This document shows positions 24,679-37,488 of a DNA stretch of 64,000 bases, one piece after another. Every line of letters starts with the position of its first letter. Positions within the stretch are counted from its first letter, which is position 1. This stretch comes from Harmothoe impar (taxonomy: Eukaryota > Annelida > Polychaeta > Phyllodocida > Polynoidae), in the NCBI GenBank assembly GCA_947462335.1, contig OX381717.1:15057166-15121165 (forward strand), read 5' to 3'. Under the pieces are notes generated by a model. That model was given only the letters and a program-made list of their open reading frames with translations. It did not search any database and was not told the origin of the DNA. The translations under genes were made by a program, and so were the position numbers.

Positions 24679-24950
24679 GGCCAAATAAAAAACAGGCATG
24701 TTTCAGGTTACCCAAACCTACCTGGCGAAACAAGGTCCACCCTAGACGTTTTTATCCAATTTTTATTTTTTTAAAGAATTCAAGTAGACTTGGGGCAATT
24801 TCAAGGCCAATTGCACAAGTAAATGCTGTCGTTGGTGAGTCAGCACTGAAGTTTACTCAATAGGCCAAAGTTTAAAAAGAAAAAAAACTCTTACCTACCC
24901 TACTTACCTTTTTAGACCTTGTAACCTGAAACACACCTTTTTTTTCAGCC
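24679..24950. mobile_element. MITE family M1, copy with both ends
   Basis: Left end GGCCAAATAAAAAACAGGCA then TGTTTCAGGTTACC; right end TTGTAACCTGAAACACACCT then TTTTTTTCAGCC. A 60-bp stretch of its right arm is also present inverted at 23578-23640. Confidence 0.75.
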
Positions 24951-26615
24951 TACATACTCCATGCCCCTACAGAGTATGGTGCAGCCATATTTCATGGCCA
25001 CAAAATATGTTTCATCATTTTAAGAAAGTAGGAACTCGGAATAAGCACAAAACCCCACTTATTGATATACATTTACATCATAACTCACTGATTAAAGCTG
25101 GGTAATATCACACTCAGCCTTCATCATTGGGTAATAGGACAGGGGTTCAACTTGTGAAGAATGATACATGCATATATATGTATAGATACATCTATATATA
25201 AACATGTACGTATACTTGTCGAAAGACAATGAAAGCACATTGAAAATTATCACCCTTCAGCCCTATAGCTATGCGATCAACACAGATATATCTATATACT
25301 TACTACAAAGCCGATTGCCTTATCATAACCCACTTGCTCTCAGTCCCAGAGATAACGGTCAACCTGACCCGAGAGAGAGGTCAGCTCTAGTTAGGCTGGA
25401 AGTCCATGTCTTCCACCCGGTGACCAGTACAGGTACAGCATGATCAGATAAGACCGGAGCCCCACAGCTCTAGGCATCGTTAACTATACTTCATTTATTG
25501 ATTAGGCTATAGCGTGCTGTGACTAAGCTATACTATATTATCTTTTACCACATCGTGCACGGAGAACAAAGCATTTCACACCTCTTGTATACTGTATACA
25601 GCTAGTGGCATAAAGTAGGACTAGTACCAATCTGTAGGGGAATTTGGTGAAGGAGCCTATAAGGCTCCTTTGCTGTATTTTGCATAGATTGGTACACATC
25701 CTATAACTACTACATAACTGTGTTATTATTGTGTGAACTTTTAGGATAAAGTAGAAAGGTATCAACAGTACATGTACATTGATACCTTAGGTAGGTTCAG
25801 CTACTAGGTTTATAATTACCAGAGAAATTGGTTATTGCTGACTACCTGTAGTAGAAATAACTTACCACCAAAATGCTGTGAGAGGTAGATGTGCCACTTG
25901 ATCCTCACACGGGTCAAGTTACCCTGAGGTGAGAAACCAGGAGCACATCCGGTGCCATGTAGCACGTAGGGACCAATAAGTCAAGTGGTATTGATTACCC
26001 ATAAAAAGGTAGTGCTTAATCAATGAATTATGTACTAACTACATAGAGTTAATCAGGGATATGACCATCTTGGTATAGAGTGCATGGTTAGGACCGTGCA
26101 GGTATACTTCTTGCCCAATTGTTTTATTGCATTACTCAATAAAAGGTTGTTTTATACTGTTGAGTGCATGACAGTTTGAAGTGGCTTTGCCCTATTTGAA
26201 AACTCCAAGGAATGTTGTTTGTCACAACATGGTGTCCCAGGCACAGGGTTTGCGCTAGCCGCTTGCCAAATCGCAAATGGCAAATTATGATCCATTTTGA
26301 CTAATCAAAGCTCCTGGAAATTTGCCAAATTGTCGAATCATGATTGTCATTGAGTTACAAAGCAGTATAGAACCAATCGCCCAGTATAGGCGTGTGATGG
26401 GAATTTCAACATAGCCATGTAGCTATATCATTTCAGATGACACTGTAGCATCGTTTTATCGGTTTTGAATGCGGGGGGGGGGGGGGGTGCTTTCATTATC
26501 ATTTTATTTCTGTGGTTCAAAGTGGTTGGTCCCAATTTCTTACACTCACACGGCCCTCGCGCTGTAATGCCGGAACCGCTCTAGCAAGCAAGCAAAATGT
26601 CATATCACTGGGACC
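24951..26615 (+). other. Non-coding stretch with small foldbacks
   Basis: It contains a D2-type hairpin repeat (25045-25170, related to 59911-60056), a palindromic element at 25613-25703 (AGTACCAATCTGT ... ATAGATTGGTAC, inner AGGAGCCTATAAGGCTCCT) and a short inverted pair AAGGTATCAA/TTGATACCTT at 25756-25788. No gene is seen. Confidence 0.55.
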
Positions 26616-26619
26616 AAGT

Positions 26620-27397
26620 TGCATGCACTGTAAAAAATTCCCATTGAAATTACTGGGAATCAGTGTAAAATTTTACAGTTTATCACTGTAATGTGATTTA
26701 CGGTGAGACAGTGTCAAATTCAACACTTTTTTACTGAACATCCGTAAACCTGTACAGTGAAACACCTTGTTTTCATTTACGGTGAATCTCATGTTAAATA
26801 TTTGCCCACCAGGTGGCAGCCTGGGAGATATGAGGACTTTAGTGGAACCTCTCACTTTAAAACGTATCTAAATGTGTTAAAATGACAACAATGTCCAATT
26901 ACCTCATCAATTACAGGGTCAACCTTGAAGCCTGCAGTACATTATAGATAGTAAAAATATAATTCCCTTTTGTATATCAGTGGGAACAAGCAAGGATTGT
27001 AAAAACACCCATTTTATGGTAATTAGAATTATACATAATCACACCACGGTCAGAGTTGCTTTGTAACAATCCTAGAGTACCCTTTGCTTATGCATTATAC
27101 TTGCATATTACTGTGAGGCATTCAATGATGTCTCTTATGGCCTAACTTTACAGGCCTGAAATTAAGTTGATATTATGAAATTTACCAATGAATCAAGAAA
27201 AAAGAGAATCATCAATGAATAGCAGAGTATCATCATAAAATGATGATGAATCACCGTAAAATGACAACGGGAAAGCTCGGTAAAATTTACGGGGATTAGG
27301 AGAATACGGTGACCGTAAAAAAAACAGTGAAAGCTTGGCATTAATTGATGCCAGTGAATCACCGTAATCTTACAGGATATTTCTAAGAGTGTGCTTA
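26620..27397. mobile_element. Probable non-autonomous DNA element
   Basis: It starts GCACTGTAAAAAATTCCC and ends GGATATTTCTAAGAGTGTGC, a weak inverted match. The interior has many copies of TTTACGGTGA/TCACCGTAAA in both orientations. Confidence 0.4.
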
Positions 27398-27399
27398 CA

Positions 27400-27710
27400 C
27401 CAATCAGGGGAGTATAGACAAGTATGGGTGATAGAGGCGAGAGGGGCTACATGAGTGAAATGGGTGGACTTCAAACAATATGAGGGGATTGTGGGTGAAA
27501 TCTGGAGAAAGTGGGTGACATGCGGGGATCGAGTCGGGACGACATGAGGAGAGTGGGGACGACAAGAGGGGAATGGAGACAACATGAGGAGAATGGGCAC
27601 AGCATGAAGGTTTTGACATGGGCAGGGATGTTTCGATTTGTGATGACATGACCAGGGATGTGTTTTTGGTTTGATGATTTTGAACCATTGAAAGGAGTCC
27701 AATCCCAATA
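27400..27710. repeat. Degenerate purine-rich minisatellite
   Basis: GGGGACGACATGAGGAGAATG-like units of variable length. The Pro/Ser-rich minus-strand ORFs over it are compositional. Confidence 0.6.
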
Positions 27711-28632
27711 TGGGTTACACTATTGAAAACATACGATATGGCAGCTTACATTTCTAAAGAGATTGCATTAATTTCCATCCTTTAAATATGTCTATAACTA
27801 CATTTAATAGTTTATTTTCAAAATATTGAACTGAACCTAATTAGTATACATAATAAATGGGCCTAAGATAATGACTACCACTATTAGTGTGACCTGTGTT
27901 ATTTGAGCAGGCTGAGGAAGAGACACCAACCCATTGCCCTAGCAATAAAGGAATATATCCTGGGTTGCTAAATCTGTGAAACATATATAATATCGACCAA
28001 ACATACTCTATGCAACATAAGATTTGAAAGGCTAAACCCTCACATTCATGTCTTATTTGGTGTCCAACTCTGGGTGAAGTTTGTGTCCGACTATAGGTGC
28101 AATTTGATACTGTTATGAGTATAGGTAATTTATTTATACCTATTGACCTAAACTATCACAGACAATACATATATACAAATACACAGAGCAAACGACTGCA
28201 AATCCATCCGTGTTGCTTCGCGACGCTTCTGGGAGCAGTGTCTGCCACGTACTAAGGTTAAGTCGGCCATGACTGGTGGCGCATGGATCTACGGGTGCTG
28301 TCATTGGTCAGTGCCCCCTACACGTATAAAATCATACGTGTAGGAAATTACTGTGCAGCAGACTCTGGCTCCAGGAACAACCGTTAGGAATGTGTATGAT
28401 TTGTCAGTGTTTGCTCTGGAGACTAGACCCCCCCCCCCCCCAGGGTAGGAGGTGCCCGGGCCTGCTGGCCCATATTTACGCAGGCCATACGCTTATGGCC
28501 TATAGACTCAAGGAATATCAAGACACACTCACGGGAAGCCTTATATGCAAACCAAATTGATATGAACGCCTACCCAACCGCCTCTAGGTCAGAAAAGGCC
28601 ATTTTGAATTGAAAATACCGGTCCATGGGCTG

Positions 28633-28918
28633 CACAGAGAAAAGAAACAGTCAAAAGGGAGTCCAGGTTGCCTCCAGAATGACTCCCCTCTCTAAGGGAG
28701 TCTATGTCGCCTAAGGGACTCTCTGGCTGACTCTCTAGGTTACTCTCTGGATGACTTGAGGGAGTCACCTGGGGGAGTCATATAGCTCTCTGGGTGATAT
28801 GACTCCCCCAAGTGACTCCCTTAGGTCAGCCAGAGAGTCACATAGGCTCCCTTAGGCGACATGGACTCCCTTATTAGAGGGAGTCATTCTGGAGGCAACC
28901 ATATGCTGCTTCTTCTGT
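28633..28918. mobile_element. Foldback element rich in GGGAGTC/GACTCCC
   Basis: GGTTGCCTCCAGAATGACTC (28666) is the exact inverse of GAGTCATTCTGGAGGCAACC (ending 28900). Outer ends CACAGAGAAAAGAAACAG and CTGCTTCTTCTGTG are also inverted. Nearly the whole interior pairs with itself. Confidence 0.85.
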
Positions 28919-29651
28919 GTGTGTGTGTCTCACGAGATTAGGCCAATGTGATAGTCTTTGACTGAGTCCCATCTTTGACAGTTTATTTAGGGCAGATGTA
29001 GATAGAAATTGGCTGAAAATGATAATGGATGTAATAACACTATGAATTAGTAATTAGCAGCCCATTTATTTCTTCATCTACCCTAAATAAACCGTTTTCA
29101 AGCCGGTCCCTGTACTGGCCCCTCCTTTCCCCTTCCACAGGTCTAGTATCACTGTAGCATCATTTATCCCGGCTAGACTTCTCTCCTGTCTCCCTGTATT
29201 TGAATAACATAGTTCTATTGAAACAAGAGTATGTACGCACATTTTCTTAACATTTTACTGGAAATCAGCTTTAGGATATGGCTGCCGGCTGTTTGCCTAT
29301 GCGCACCCCCTGACAAGGCTGTGAACGCATTAAAATATCCTTCTTCTATAAATGTAAAGAATGAAAGGCCCTTTTGGCAGTGGTCATTCTTTGATTAGTC
29401 TTACAGGGTGAATTCTATAGGATACAGGATGTTTGAACTATAGCTGTGCTATGTATATAGGCAACTTCCCTTCGGTCTCAGCAAAATGTTGTTAAAATGT
29501 ACAAATATATATTTTGAATACAGACTGCACTGTGTTAGGTGGCAGACTGCACTGCCCCAGGTCATAGACTGCACTGCGATCTGAGGAAATTGATAATGGG
29601 TTTTGTGTAGCTAGATGTATATTGACGAAAATACACATGCCAAAAACATTA
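28919..29651 (+). other. Non-coding stretch
   Basis: No gene or clear repeat is seen. Confidence 0.5.
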
Positions 29652-29987
29652 GGCCGAAAAAAGAGGTGTTCCGCCACTTGACCCTAGATTCAAAAAAGGC
29701 AGACCCCAGCAATTCTTCCAGATTTTGGGACTTTTTTTTGTCAAATATTCATATTTCATATGATAAATTCTCAGGAAATCATATTTTAAAACGAATATCC
29801 AACGATTCCATGATATTGCTAGTTATATAAGAATCAGAGAGTTGTCCTTGTGACCCACGAGCCGAAGTGGTGATTTGAGCCTCATTTCAAGCACTAGTAT
29901 AAGTTACTAAAAAGGCATAAAACAAGCCGACCAACCTACCCTATTCTGTTGGACCATGTTGGCTGAAACACACCTTTCTTTCGACCT
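29652..29987. mobile_element. MITE family M1, diverged copy
   Basis: Left GGCCGAAAAAAGAGGTGTTC and right GGACCATGTTGGCTGAAACA then CACCTTTCTTTCGACC match family M1 ends. The interior is diverged. Confidence 0.6.
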
Positions 29988-30658
29988 CATGACTAGAAGA
30001 GTAAGGGATCTCGTAGTCGGACAGTCCCAAAATGCGGACACCCTGCTACCAAAGTGGTTATTATAGTGTCTAAACATGCACTTTTATTGTATGATCATAT
30101 ATTTTTCGCAGAGAGAGCCAGTCATGGTGTTCGTAGTAGACACTGGATTTGAAATAAATTGACCCTTTGATACTTTGAAAGGTGTCCAGAATAAGGGCTT
30201 ATCGTCCTGAAATAGGGCCAAAATTGAAATGTATTTTTCAGGCACAAAAATGGAACTGGCACAATTCCTGAACTGCGCAGCCGTATGGTTGCACAGTACC
30301 GGAATTCTTAAATGGCGCAATAGGAATTGCTAGTCATATCCGCTTATTCTATGCCCATTAGAATTAATTATCTGCCTGCTAGATTCTAAGCATTTTCAGA
30401 TCTACATCCATGCCCACTAGATTCTTTTCCTTCTCTAATGCCTTGTTCTGTGCCTATTAGATCGTAAATTCCATTAGATTCTATTGAGCATCAGATTTAT
30501 TCTATGCCCGCTAAATGCTTATCCTTCTCTTATGTGGGTTAGAAATGAATTTAGACAGGCACGAATGGAATTGCATGGGCATGGGCAGGGGGGAGAGCAG
30601 TAGAAGGGATAGTGGCAGCGGGGAGAGTGTATCATTTTATTTGTGGTGTGTTATGACG

Positions 30659-30978
30659 TATACTGAATCTGGGACCTGCTGGCGAGGCTGACAAAGGGCT
30701 TGCCTAATGAGCTCACAGCTGGAAAGGATACCCAGTGTCTTAGAGAAATTAGCAGGGCAATAAAATATGGGGTGGAGCTGGTACAATCTTCAAGGGTGTC
30801 CACTGTGAGTTGTAAAATTGGTGGTAAATGTGGTAACCAGGAGGATGCAAAGTTTATTTATAGTGCCTGTTAACGATACTTAAGTTTGGTGTTGTCTAAA
30901 CTTTAATTGATATCATCAATGTGGACCATACTGACCTCACAGTTGGGAGCCTCGCCAGCAGGTTCCAGATTCAGTATA
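30659..30978. mobile_element. MITE family M2, copy 2 (inverted)
   Basis: A 320-bp element with ends TATACTGAATCTGGGACCTG and CAGGTTCCAGATTCAGTATA. The interior matches 17826-18143 in reverse complement (GTAACCAGGAGGATGCAAAG, ATCAATGTGGACCATA). Confidence 0.85.
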
Positions 30979-31057
30979 TTTGCTATGTGTTATGGTGTAT
31001 TTGTGACATATTTGAAACATATTTCTGATTTATTGTCTGAATGAGAGCAATAGAATT

Positions 31058-31405
31058 TAGAGGGGCCAGTATAGAGGGGCCCCATTTGGAGGGCCCAATA
31101 TTGAGGGCCCAGTATTGCGGAACCCATTATTGAGGAACGCAGTATCGAGGGGCCCAGTATAGAAGGGCCCAGTATCGAGCGGCCCAGTGTTGACGGGCCC
31201 AGTTTCGAGGGGCCCAGTATCCAGGGGCCCAGTATCCAGGGGCCCAGTATCCAGGGGCCCAGTATCCATGGGTCCAATATCCAGGGGCCCAATATCCAGG
31301 GGCCCAGTATCCAGGGGCCCAGTATCCAGGGGCCCAGTATCCAGGGGCCCAGTATCCAGGGGCCCAGTATCCTTGGGCCCAGTATCCAGGGGCCCAGAAT
31401 TGAGG
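31058..31405. repeat. 15-bp minisatellite GGGCCCAGTATCCAG
   Basis: About 23 units, degenerate at the left and nearly perfect from about 31198. The 15-bp period keeps all frames open (Trp-Ile-Leu-Gly-Pro type on the minus strand), which is compositional. Confidence 0.95.
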
Positions 31406-31439
31406 GGTCATTATCACGTAGCCCATCCCTATACAACAA

Positions 31440-31760
31440 TTTAGTTGACTATAATTTTTGATATCCTCTGATTGATTTATACTCTAGTTTTAAAATAGAT
31501 AGCTTTTGTACACTAAGATTTTAAGTTGTATATTAGGTATCTTCTTTTCTAGAGAGGAATAGCTACAGTCATGACCAATATTGATCCATGGGCTACCCTC
31601 CTATAGGTTATCGGTATTCAGTAGGTTAAGTGTGTTTACTGACACTTATAGACAATACTATACCATATCTCTGCACACATTAGATTAGATATGAAGACGC
31701 TGCTTTGCGACTCTTCTTCTGGTAAAGTCACCTTGAGTTCGGGATAGGATTTTACAATAT
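31440..31760. repeat. Dispersed repeat D1, copy 2
   Basis: See copy 1. Shared landmarks here are GTATTCAGTAGGTTAAGTGT and CTTCTTCTGGTAAAGTCACC. Confidence 0.65.
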
Positions 31761-32859
31761 AAGCAATTTCAGTGCGATTTGTATTATGTAATGTAACAAA
31801 CCAATTAATATACTATGGTATTCAGGAACTCATCGGTATTTAGCTAGATATTTATGAGATATTTCAAACTCTGTAGTTGTTTATAACCTGGTCGGACACT
31901 GGTATTGTAGACCGTGTAGAAATAGGCTAATTAAATTAAAATTCTAGTTATGACTACAAGAGAAATGGAAAGGTCTCTTCTTTGTACTTTGTGAATACAT
32001 CATACTGAAATTCCAGTAGAGAAGGAGTCCCCTAGGCTATTTATGCTATATGCCTACATAGCAGGATCCAAGGCGGCGGACCACCCTATCTTTTTGTACA
32101 TTCTAACGTAAACTTTTTCAATACCACCCATAGATTTCCATAACCTACTAGTATATCATGCATTCCAGACTAAGTCTCCAGCCTCTCTCCCGTCGCTATG
32201 AGAAAATGGAATGAAACACTGACAACTCTATGAGAGAAAAAGTAATCAAGGTCAAGATGATTGTGACACCTGTGACTACTTAGTAATCACTAAAGTAATC
32301 ATATGTGATGACCCTGGGTCATCACCATGGTTACTTTAAAAAAAATCATCTATGGCTAATTTCATATTATTTATTTCTCTGTACAACAATGTATCAATCC
32401 CTACCACCACCTCGTGTTGTCACCATACCATAATTGAGAGCACTTCTCGCCCCCAAAGCATGCCCAATAGAGCATATGTGTGCATAGATAGTAACCAACA
32501 GCCTATCCTTACATGATTATATAAATATGGTATATAGATGTGTGTGCTCTTGATAACTTTGCTCAAAACATACTTGTGCATAACTTGAGTTCCTAATGTG
32601 ACACTTTTCTTCATATATTTCATTTTATAATGAGCCAATATGGATTTAAATCCATACATGGCCTGGAGTAGGTACTACATGTTCCATTACTGTCTAGTAG
32701 GGATCCCTAGTGGCAAATATTCTAATCAAGATGATGACTCTGCATCATCACGGTGATGACCTTAACTAATTAAATGGGCATGATTACCCTAACTAGTCAG
32801 TAGTGACTAGTTTCAGATAAGCCTAAGTTTTCAGTAAATCTAGGCCCATCTCTCGCCAC

Positions 32860-33165
32860 CAATTGGAGACAGTGCAGAATCACTGCCTTCGATATTGCCT
32901 GTGAGTGTTTGATCCTATAGGACAATCAGGAGTGATGCATTACATCAAGCCTGTAAATGCGAGAAGTTGTTGCCTAGAAGGAAACGCAATCTGTTAAATT
33001 TTGTTCATAAACATGCTGATAATTTAGTTGTACCCTTATGCGTATTACGCAGCAAGAATTATATAAAGATCATACTACAGGGTCTGAAGGTAAAACATTA
33101 TAGAGATAGCCCTCTCTACAGGGGTACTTTATTATGGAATGAATTAGAGACTGCTGTACACTGAG
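32860..33165 (+). pseudogene. LINE reverse-transcriptase 3' remnant
   Basis: One frame (32970-33164) reads LPRRKRNLLNFVHKHA, then later SPLYRGTLLWNELE and a stop. This is the RR..hLL.Fmyk ... S.yRG..lWN.L pattern found at the extreme C-terminus of many non-LTR (jockey/CR1/RTE-like) reverse transcriptases. An upstream block in another frame reads FDPIGQSGVMHYIK, implying a frameshift near 32950. No RT catalytic core is present. Confidence 0.6.
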
Positions 33166-35800
33166 CTGATACAAGTTGCCTGATACCATATCTTTCAGAA
33201 TTTAGAGCGAAAAAAACTATATCGGCCACTTCTCTGCCTGACTAAACACATTCCAACAAGGACTTAATTTATAAAAGAGCCGAAAAGTAATTGATCGATG
33301 TTCATGACTATATTGAATGTACAAGTTATGTGTGTTTGATGTTGAAGAAAGAATGATTCATGACAGAAATCTATAGATGTTGCTACTATTGCTATAAAGG
33401 TGATATGATATGGAATGATTCTAGAACAGTCCTAAGATTATTGGCAGTTGAACTGTCAATAACAGAGTAAAATTCCCTAATTGACAGTTCCAAAAATCGA
33501 AATATCAAAAAGGTAATCTCTTCTTAACCGTGCATACTGTCAATAAGGGAATTTTATTCTGTTTTTGTATGTAATTACATGTATGACGGGGAAGGTTGAG
33601 AAAGCGTGGGGGTAGGGTGAGACTTGGCATGTGGCAGGGAGAGACTAAAGTGGGGGCCTCACCTCATGGCATCTCGACATTTCACATAACATTAATGACA
33701 AAATATGAATAAATGGTTAACAAACTCATTGGTGACAGGTGAGATGGGAGTGACTGGTGAGGAGGTGAAACATGATGTGGGTTGATAGGTAGGAGATAAT
33801 GAGCGATGAGGGGGTACCTCTGGGAGCTATAGGTTATTTTAGGGTTAAAAATGAGTGCACAATGAGGCCATGGCAAAGAACACTCATTCTGTTCTGGCCA
33901 CTGTCCACCAGGGAGCTCAGGCTGATTAGGCCCATACATTTCCTGTTTAACTTCAGCCGATTAGAGCCCGGTGGACGGTGACCATTACAAAGGTAATGCC
34001 GTATTCAGAACATATACCATTCTAAACTTTTGCATGAAAAGATTGTATGATTGAATGGGGTTTACCCTTGTGCATTATGTCAGCAGTAATCCTGATGTTA
34101 CACTAATACTCTATTCCACCGCCCAGGCCCACTAATATGCTACATCTTAACCCACAACGGCACAGCAGTTGCATACGAGTACTTCTATTCAATGTTGGGT
34201 CTGCGGGAACCATAAATTGAATAAAAGTACAAATATGCAAACTGCGTTCTGTTTTGTAATTATTTCACCTAGCTTTCAAGGTATGGGGCTGACTTTAGTA
34301 ATAAGTGACCATAGTCTCAACTTGATTCACGTAGCCTAGCCTTTAGACTTTAGACTTTAGACTTCAAAGAAAATAACATTTTGCAGTGGGAACTTCACGC
34401 ACATGCATCATGTTATTGATAAAAACGGTCTAGTGTATGGCAGACTACATGCCTTTATCTATCTATGAGTAGTTAAATTACTTTTTAATCCACAGGATTA
34501 CTATTTTGAAATAGCTCCTGAAATACCCCTTAGCACTGCAGCTATGGGAACTATTCCTCGTCCAAGTTCGAGCTTGTATGCCACGCTGGGAGCTTGTACG
34601 CCATGCATGAAACCTTTATCATTATTTATACGCAGACTTATTAAATACATTTCTAGATGTTAGAGAGACTCACAAATCCATGAAGCCTTTGCGGCTGTAA
34701 ATCCTTTAATCTGGCAAATGACTACATGAGTTCTAGCTATGTTTTCGCTCATGTTTACATTATCCAATAACCTTTGATTAGATACTTATAGACCATCTGT
34801 TTACATGCACAGACTTCGCAGGGTCCTGTTTCTCCACAAATTTGCGGAGGTCCGTAAATTTGCTTCCATCAATTTGTGGACGTCTGCAAATATATATGGT
34901 GCTCCGTACTTGTATGCTTAATAACCAAAATACAATTCCCATATATATTTGCGGGCCTCCATAAATATATCGACAGCATATTTACATCCCTCCGCTAATT
35001 TGCGGACCTCCGCAAATTTATGGTGAAACATCATCCTGGGAGAGGTATATGCTTGTGACATCACAAATATAATGACATGTTACCTAGTGAATTCAGATGT
35101 GAGGTCATCCCTTGGCTACAGGACCAGTGGGCTTCAGATGGGGGTGGATGGCTAAATTTGACATGGCAACATGGTTATTTCCTAGAATCGAGGCTTTGCC
35201 ACTCAATAAAAAATGTTAATCAACGCTAAGAGGAGAACGTTTGCTTAAAAACGTAATATAAACTTGTCTATATATGGTTCATTACGTAAAATTTAAATGG
35301 AAATGTTTCTTTCCTTAATGTTATCAAACATTTATATAGGGCTTGCAGAAAAATATTGCATCAAAAAATAAAGATAAACATTTCTCTATTGTTTGAATGA
35401 AAACGTTTGTATCTAAAACGTTGTTGAACATTTCCACACGGTTCAGAGAGCCCGTGACACCTTAACTAAGGATCTGGAGGTTGTAATAATGTTAATACAT
35501 TGGATGTGTCAGTGACCATGGCTCATGTAGGTTATAAATCAACAAAAGGCTTTGAGAAGGGTAAAACATACTCAAAACACTTAATCAAAAGAGCAATGGA
35601 AACTTTTTGCAGATCTCTTATAGTACACTTTCAGTAATGCATGATATTGTGAGTTAACCACACACATTTAGGACCTTTTTTTATGGAATTTTTGAAGAAA
35701 TTTTTGTATTTTTACCCTTTTTCTGTCAATTTTAGGGTCTTCGGGGAGACTGGCTAGTACTTTCATATAAACGAAAAAAGTTTTTAAAAAAATGCCGACC
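33166..35800 (+). other. Non-coding stretch with two foldbacks
   Basis: 33447-33565 carries an inverted pair around AGTAAAATTCCCTAATTGAC. 34825-35030 has opposed copies of AATTTGCGGAGGTCC/GGACCTCCGCAAATT. No gene is seen. Confidence 0.5.
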
Positions 35801-35809
35801 TACCGACCC

Positions 35810-35867
35810 TACATTTTTTGCCCATGTTACCTGAAACAAAGAAAAACTCTTTTTTTTTGTGCCTGAG
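35810..35867. repeat. MITE family M1, right-end fragment
   Basis: CTACCGACCCTACATTTTTT, then CCATGTTACCTGAAACAAAG and a poly-T end, match M1. Confidence 0.6.
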
Positions 35868-35930
35868 TCATGACAGCCTGTCGTGTTAAATGATTTCTAG
35901 ATTTAGGTTAACAAGTTATGTAGTACTTAT

Positions 35931-36171
35931 ACCACAGCCAGAGCCCTGTGCTCAGGATATTGGCGATGGCCAATGTTGATCACAAGTCACGTACTTTACA
36001 AGCCCTGACTAAGCCAGGGCTCTCCCAGTAAACAAAAAACGTCATACAACATTTTATAGTGTTATATAAAGATTCTCTAAGGCTCCTTACTATGATATAA
36101 CGTTATATAAAGTTTTAAAATGCCATTATGAAGTAAAATAAAGTTTTTTTGTTAGCTGGGCTGGCTGTGGT
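35931..36171. mobile_element. MITE interrupted by a second MITE
   Basis: The left end ACCACAGCCAGAGCCCTG is the inverse of CAGGGCTCTGGCTGTGGT, but the right copy is split: CAGGGCTCT (36015-36023) and CTGGCTGTGGT (36161-36171) flank the 137-bp element below, with CT duplicated. Confidence 0.8.
36024..36160. mobile_element. Nested MITE, CCCAG..AACAAAAAA ends
   Basis: Ends CCCAGTAAACAAAAAAC and GTTTTTTTGTTAGCTGGG are inverted. The interior is AT-rich with AACGTTATATAA-like palindromes. It sits inside the right end of the older element, with a 2-bp CT duplication. Confidence 0.8.
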
Positions 36172-37025
36172 TAACTAGATTTATGCCACACAAGCGGTGA
36201 TTGCTTTGTCACCTTTTGTACCTATCATACAGATGGACACTTTCCTTTGTTCTGATAGCCAAATGTGGTTCAGGCTTCAAGAAATACCTATTGAAAAAGT
36301 GTTTAGATTTACTTATGTTGGTAATATATTTAAAGCTATAGCCTACAGTAAGTCATTTTCTTTACTCCTCAGGAATTACCTGGATGTTGACCTGAGCAGG
36401 TCAGACTGCAATGAACTGCTGCTACATCACACCTTCACTATTTGGGTTATCCTGAACACAAGACATTGAGAGTCCTGAGTCACCTCTTAAGGATGGAATT
36501 ATCAAGTCGCCTTACGTAAGACTTAGTACAGGGATTCGTTGTCACTGTATTGAGCACTGTCTTCAATCCCTTTTTTCCTGAAATGAATGCAAAATAAGCA
36601 GCTTGAATGTAAATACAGAGACACCTAAACCATATGTATGGATCACATTTGCAGTTGTCCACTGTAAAAGTATTTGGAGTACATGGAAATTATTATATAT
36701 AATCTTCAGACATACCATATAATCTTAAATATTGAAAAACAAACCAGAAACAACAAATCAGTGTAGGATACACCTTAATTGCAGAAGGTAGACCACAGCA
36801 TTTGTACTAGATAATATACCACTACAGGATTACATCTTCATTTTTCAACTGTAAAAGTTTGTGGAATACATAGAAATTATCATAGATAATCTTTAGACAT
36901 AAATATTCAAAAACAAACAACAAATATATTAGTGTAGGATATAATTTGATTGTAGCAGGTAGACCACCTTATCTGCAATATTAACACTACAGAATAACAG
37001 TGATAATAGATTTTTTTATAACCAG

Positions 37026-37109
37026 GCTGGGCGATGCACAGCTTAGTGCAGAGAGTCAGGAGCGTCTGAGGACAGCACTCTCCACGAACATCAATCTGGC
37101 TTTTATACA
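37026..37109 (+). CDS. LRR exon A (84 bp)
   Basis: The acceptor AACCAG precedes and donor GTGAGT follows. It is 84 bp with split codons at both ends (first base completes a codon, last two begin one), the usual one-repeat-one-exon design of NLR-type LRRs. It encodes LGDAQLSAESQERLRTALST, then NINLAFI. The predecessor exon must end with 2 nt of a codon, which exon 11 does not. Confidence 0.75.
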
Positions 37110-37488
37110 GTGAGTTTAGAAATCAATAATTGTTCATACTATTCATAACAATATTCGGTGTGCAAAAAATGTAACATCAAATAGTCATTGTTAGGTTAAG
37201 AGATCCTTTAGTAAGATCTATACTCCATTGGCTTAGTATCACCAAATCAGTTCAAGTTGATAGTCTATGACCGGGTGCAATCTATGGCCGGCATGAAAGA
37301 AAAAGGCTAATCTTTTTTAAATTAGTAATTAAAGTGTTCAAACATCCTTTAACTTTTCTGGCCATTTCTGTGTACATCTGCTCAAAATAAGTATAGTTTT
37401 CTTTTCATGCGGGTCATAGATTGCACCTGTCATGGACTTTCAACTTGGACTGATTTGGTGAGACTTAGCCTCCTGTATATTTTATCAG

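Noticed and set aside
27370..27708. Pro/Ser/His-rich minus-strand ORFs
   Set aside because: Degenerate purine minisatellite read from the other strand.
30990..31444. Gly/Pro/Trp repeat ORFs on both strands
   Set aside because: A 15-bp array without stops; no start context, splice structure or flanking coding sequence.
36374..36468. LRR-like exon preceding LRR exon A
   Set aside because: An acceptor (CTCCTCAG) and LRR-like start are present, but there is no usable donor at the expected length and the frame ends in TGA; at best a decayed exon.
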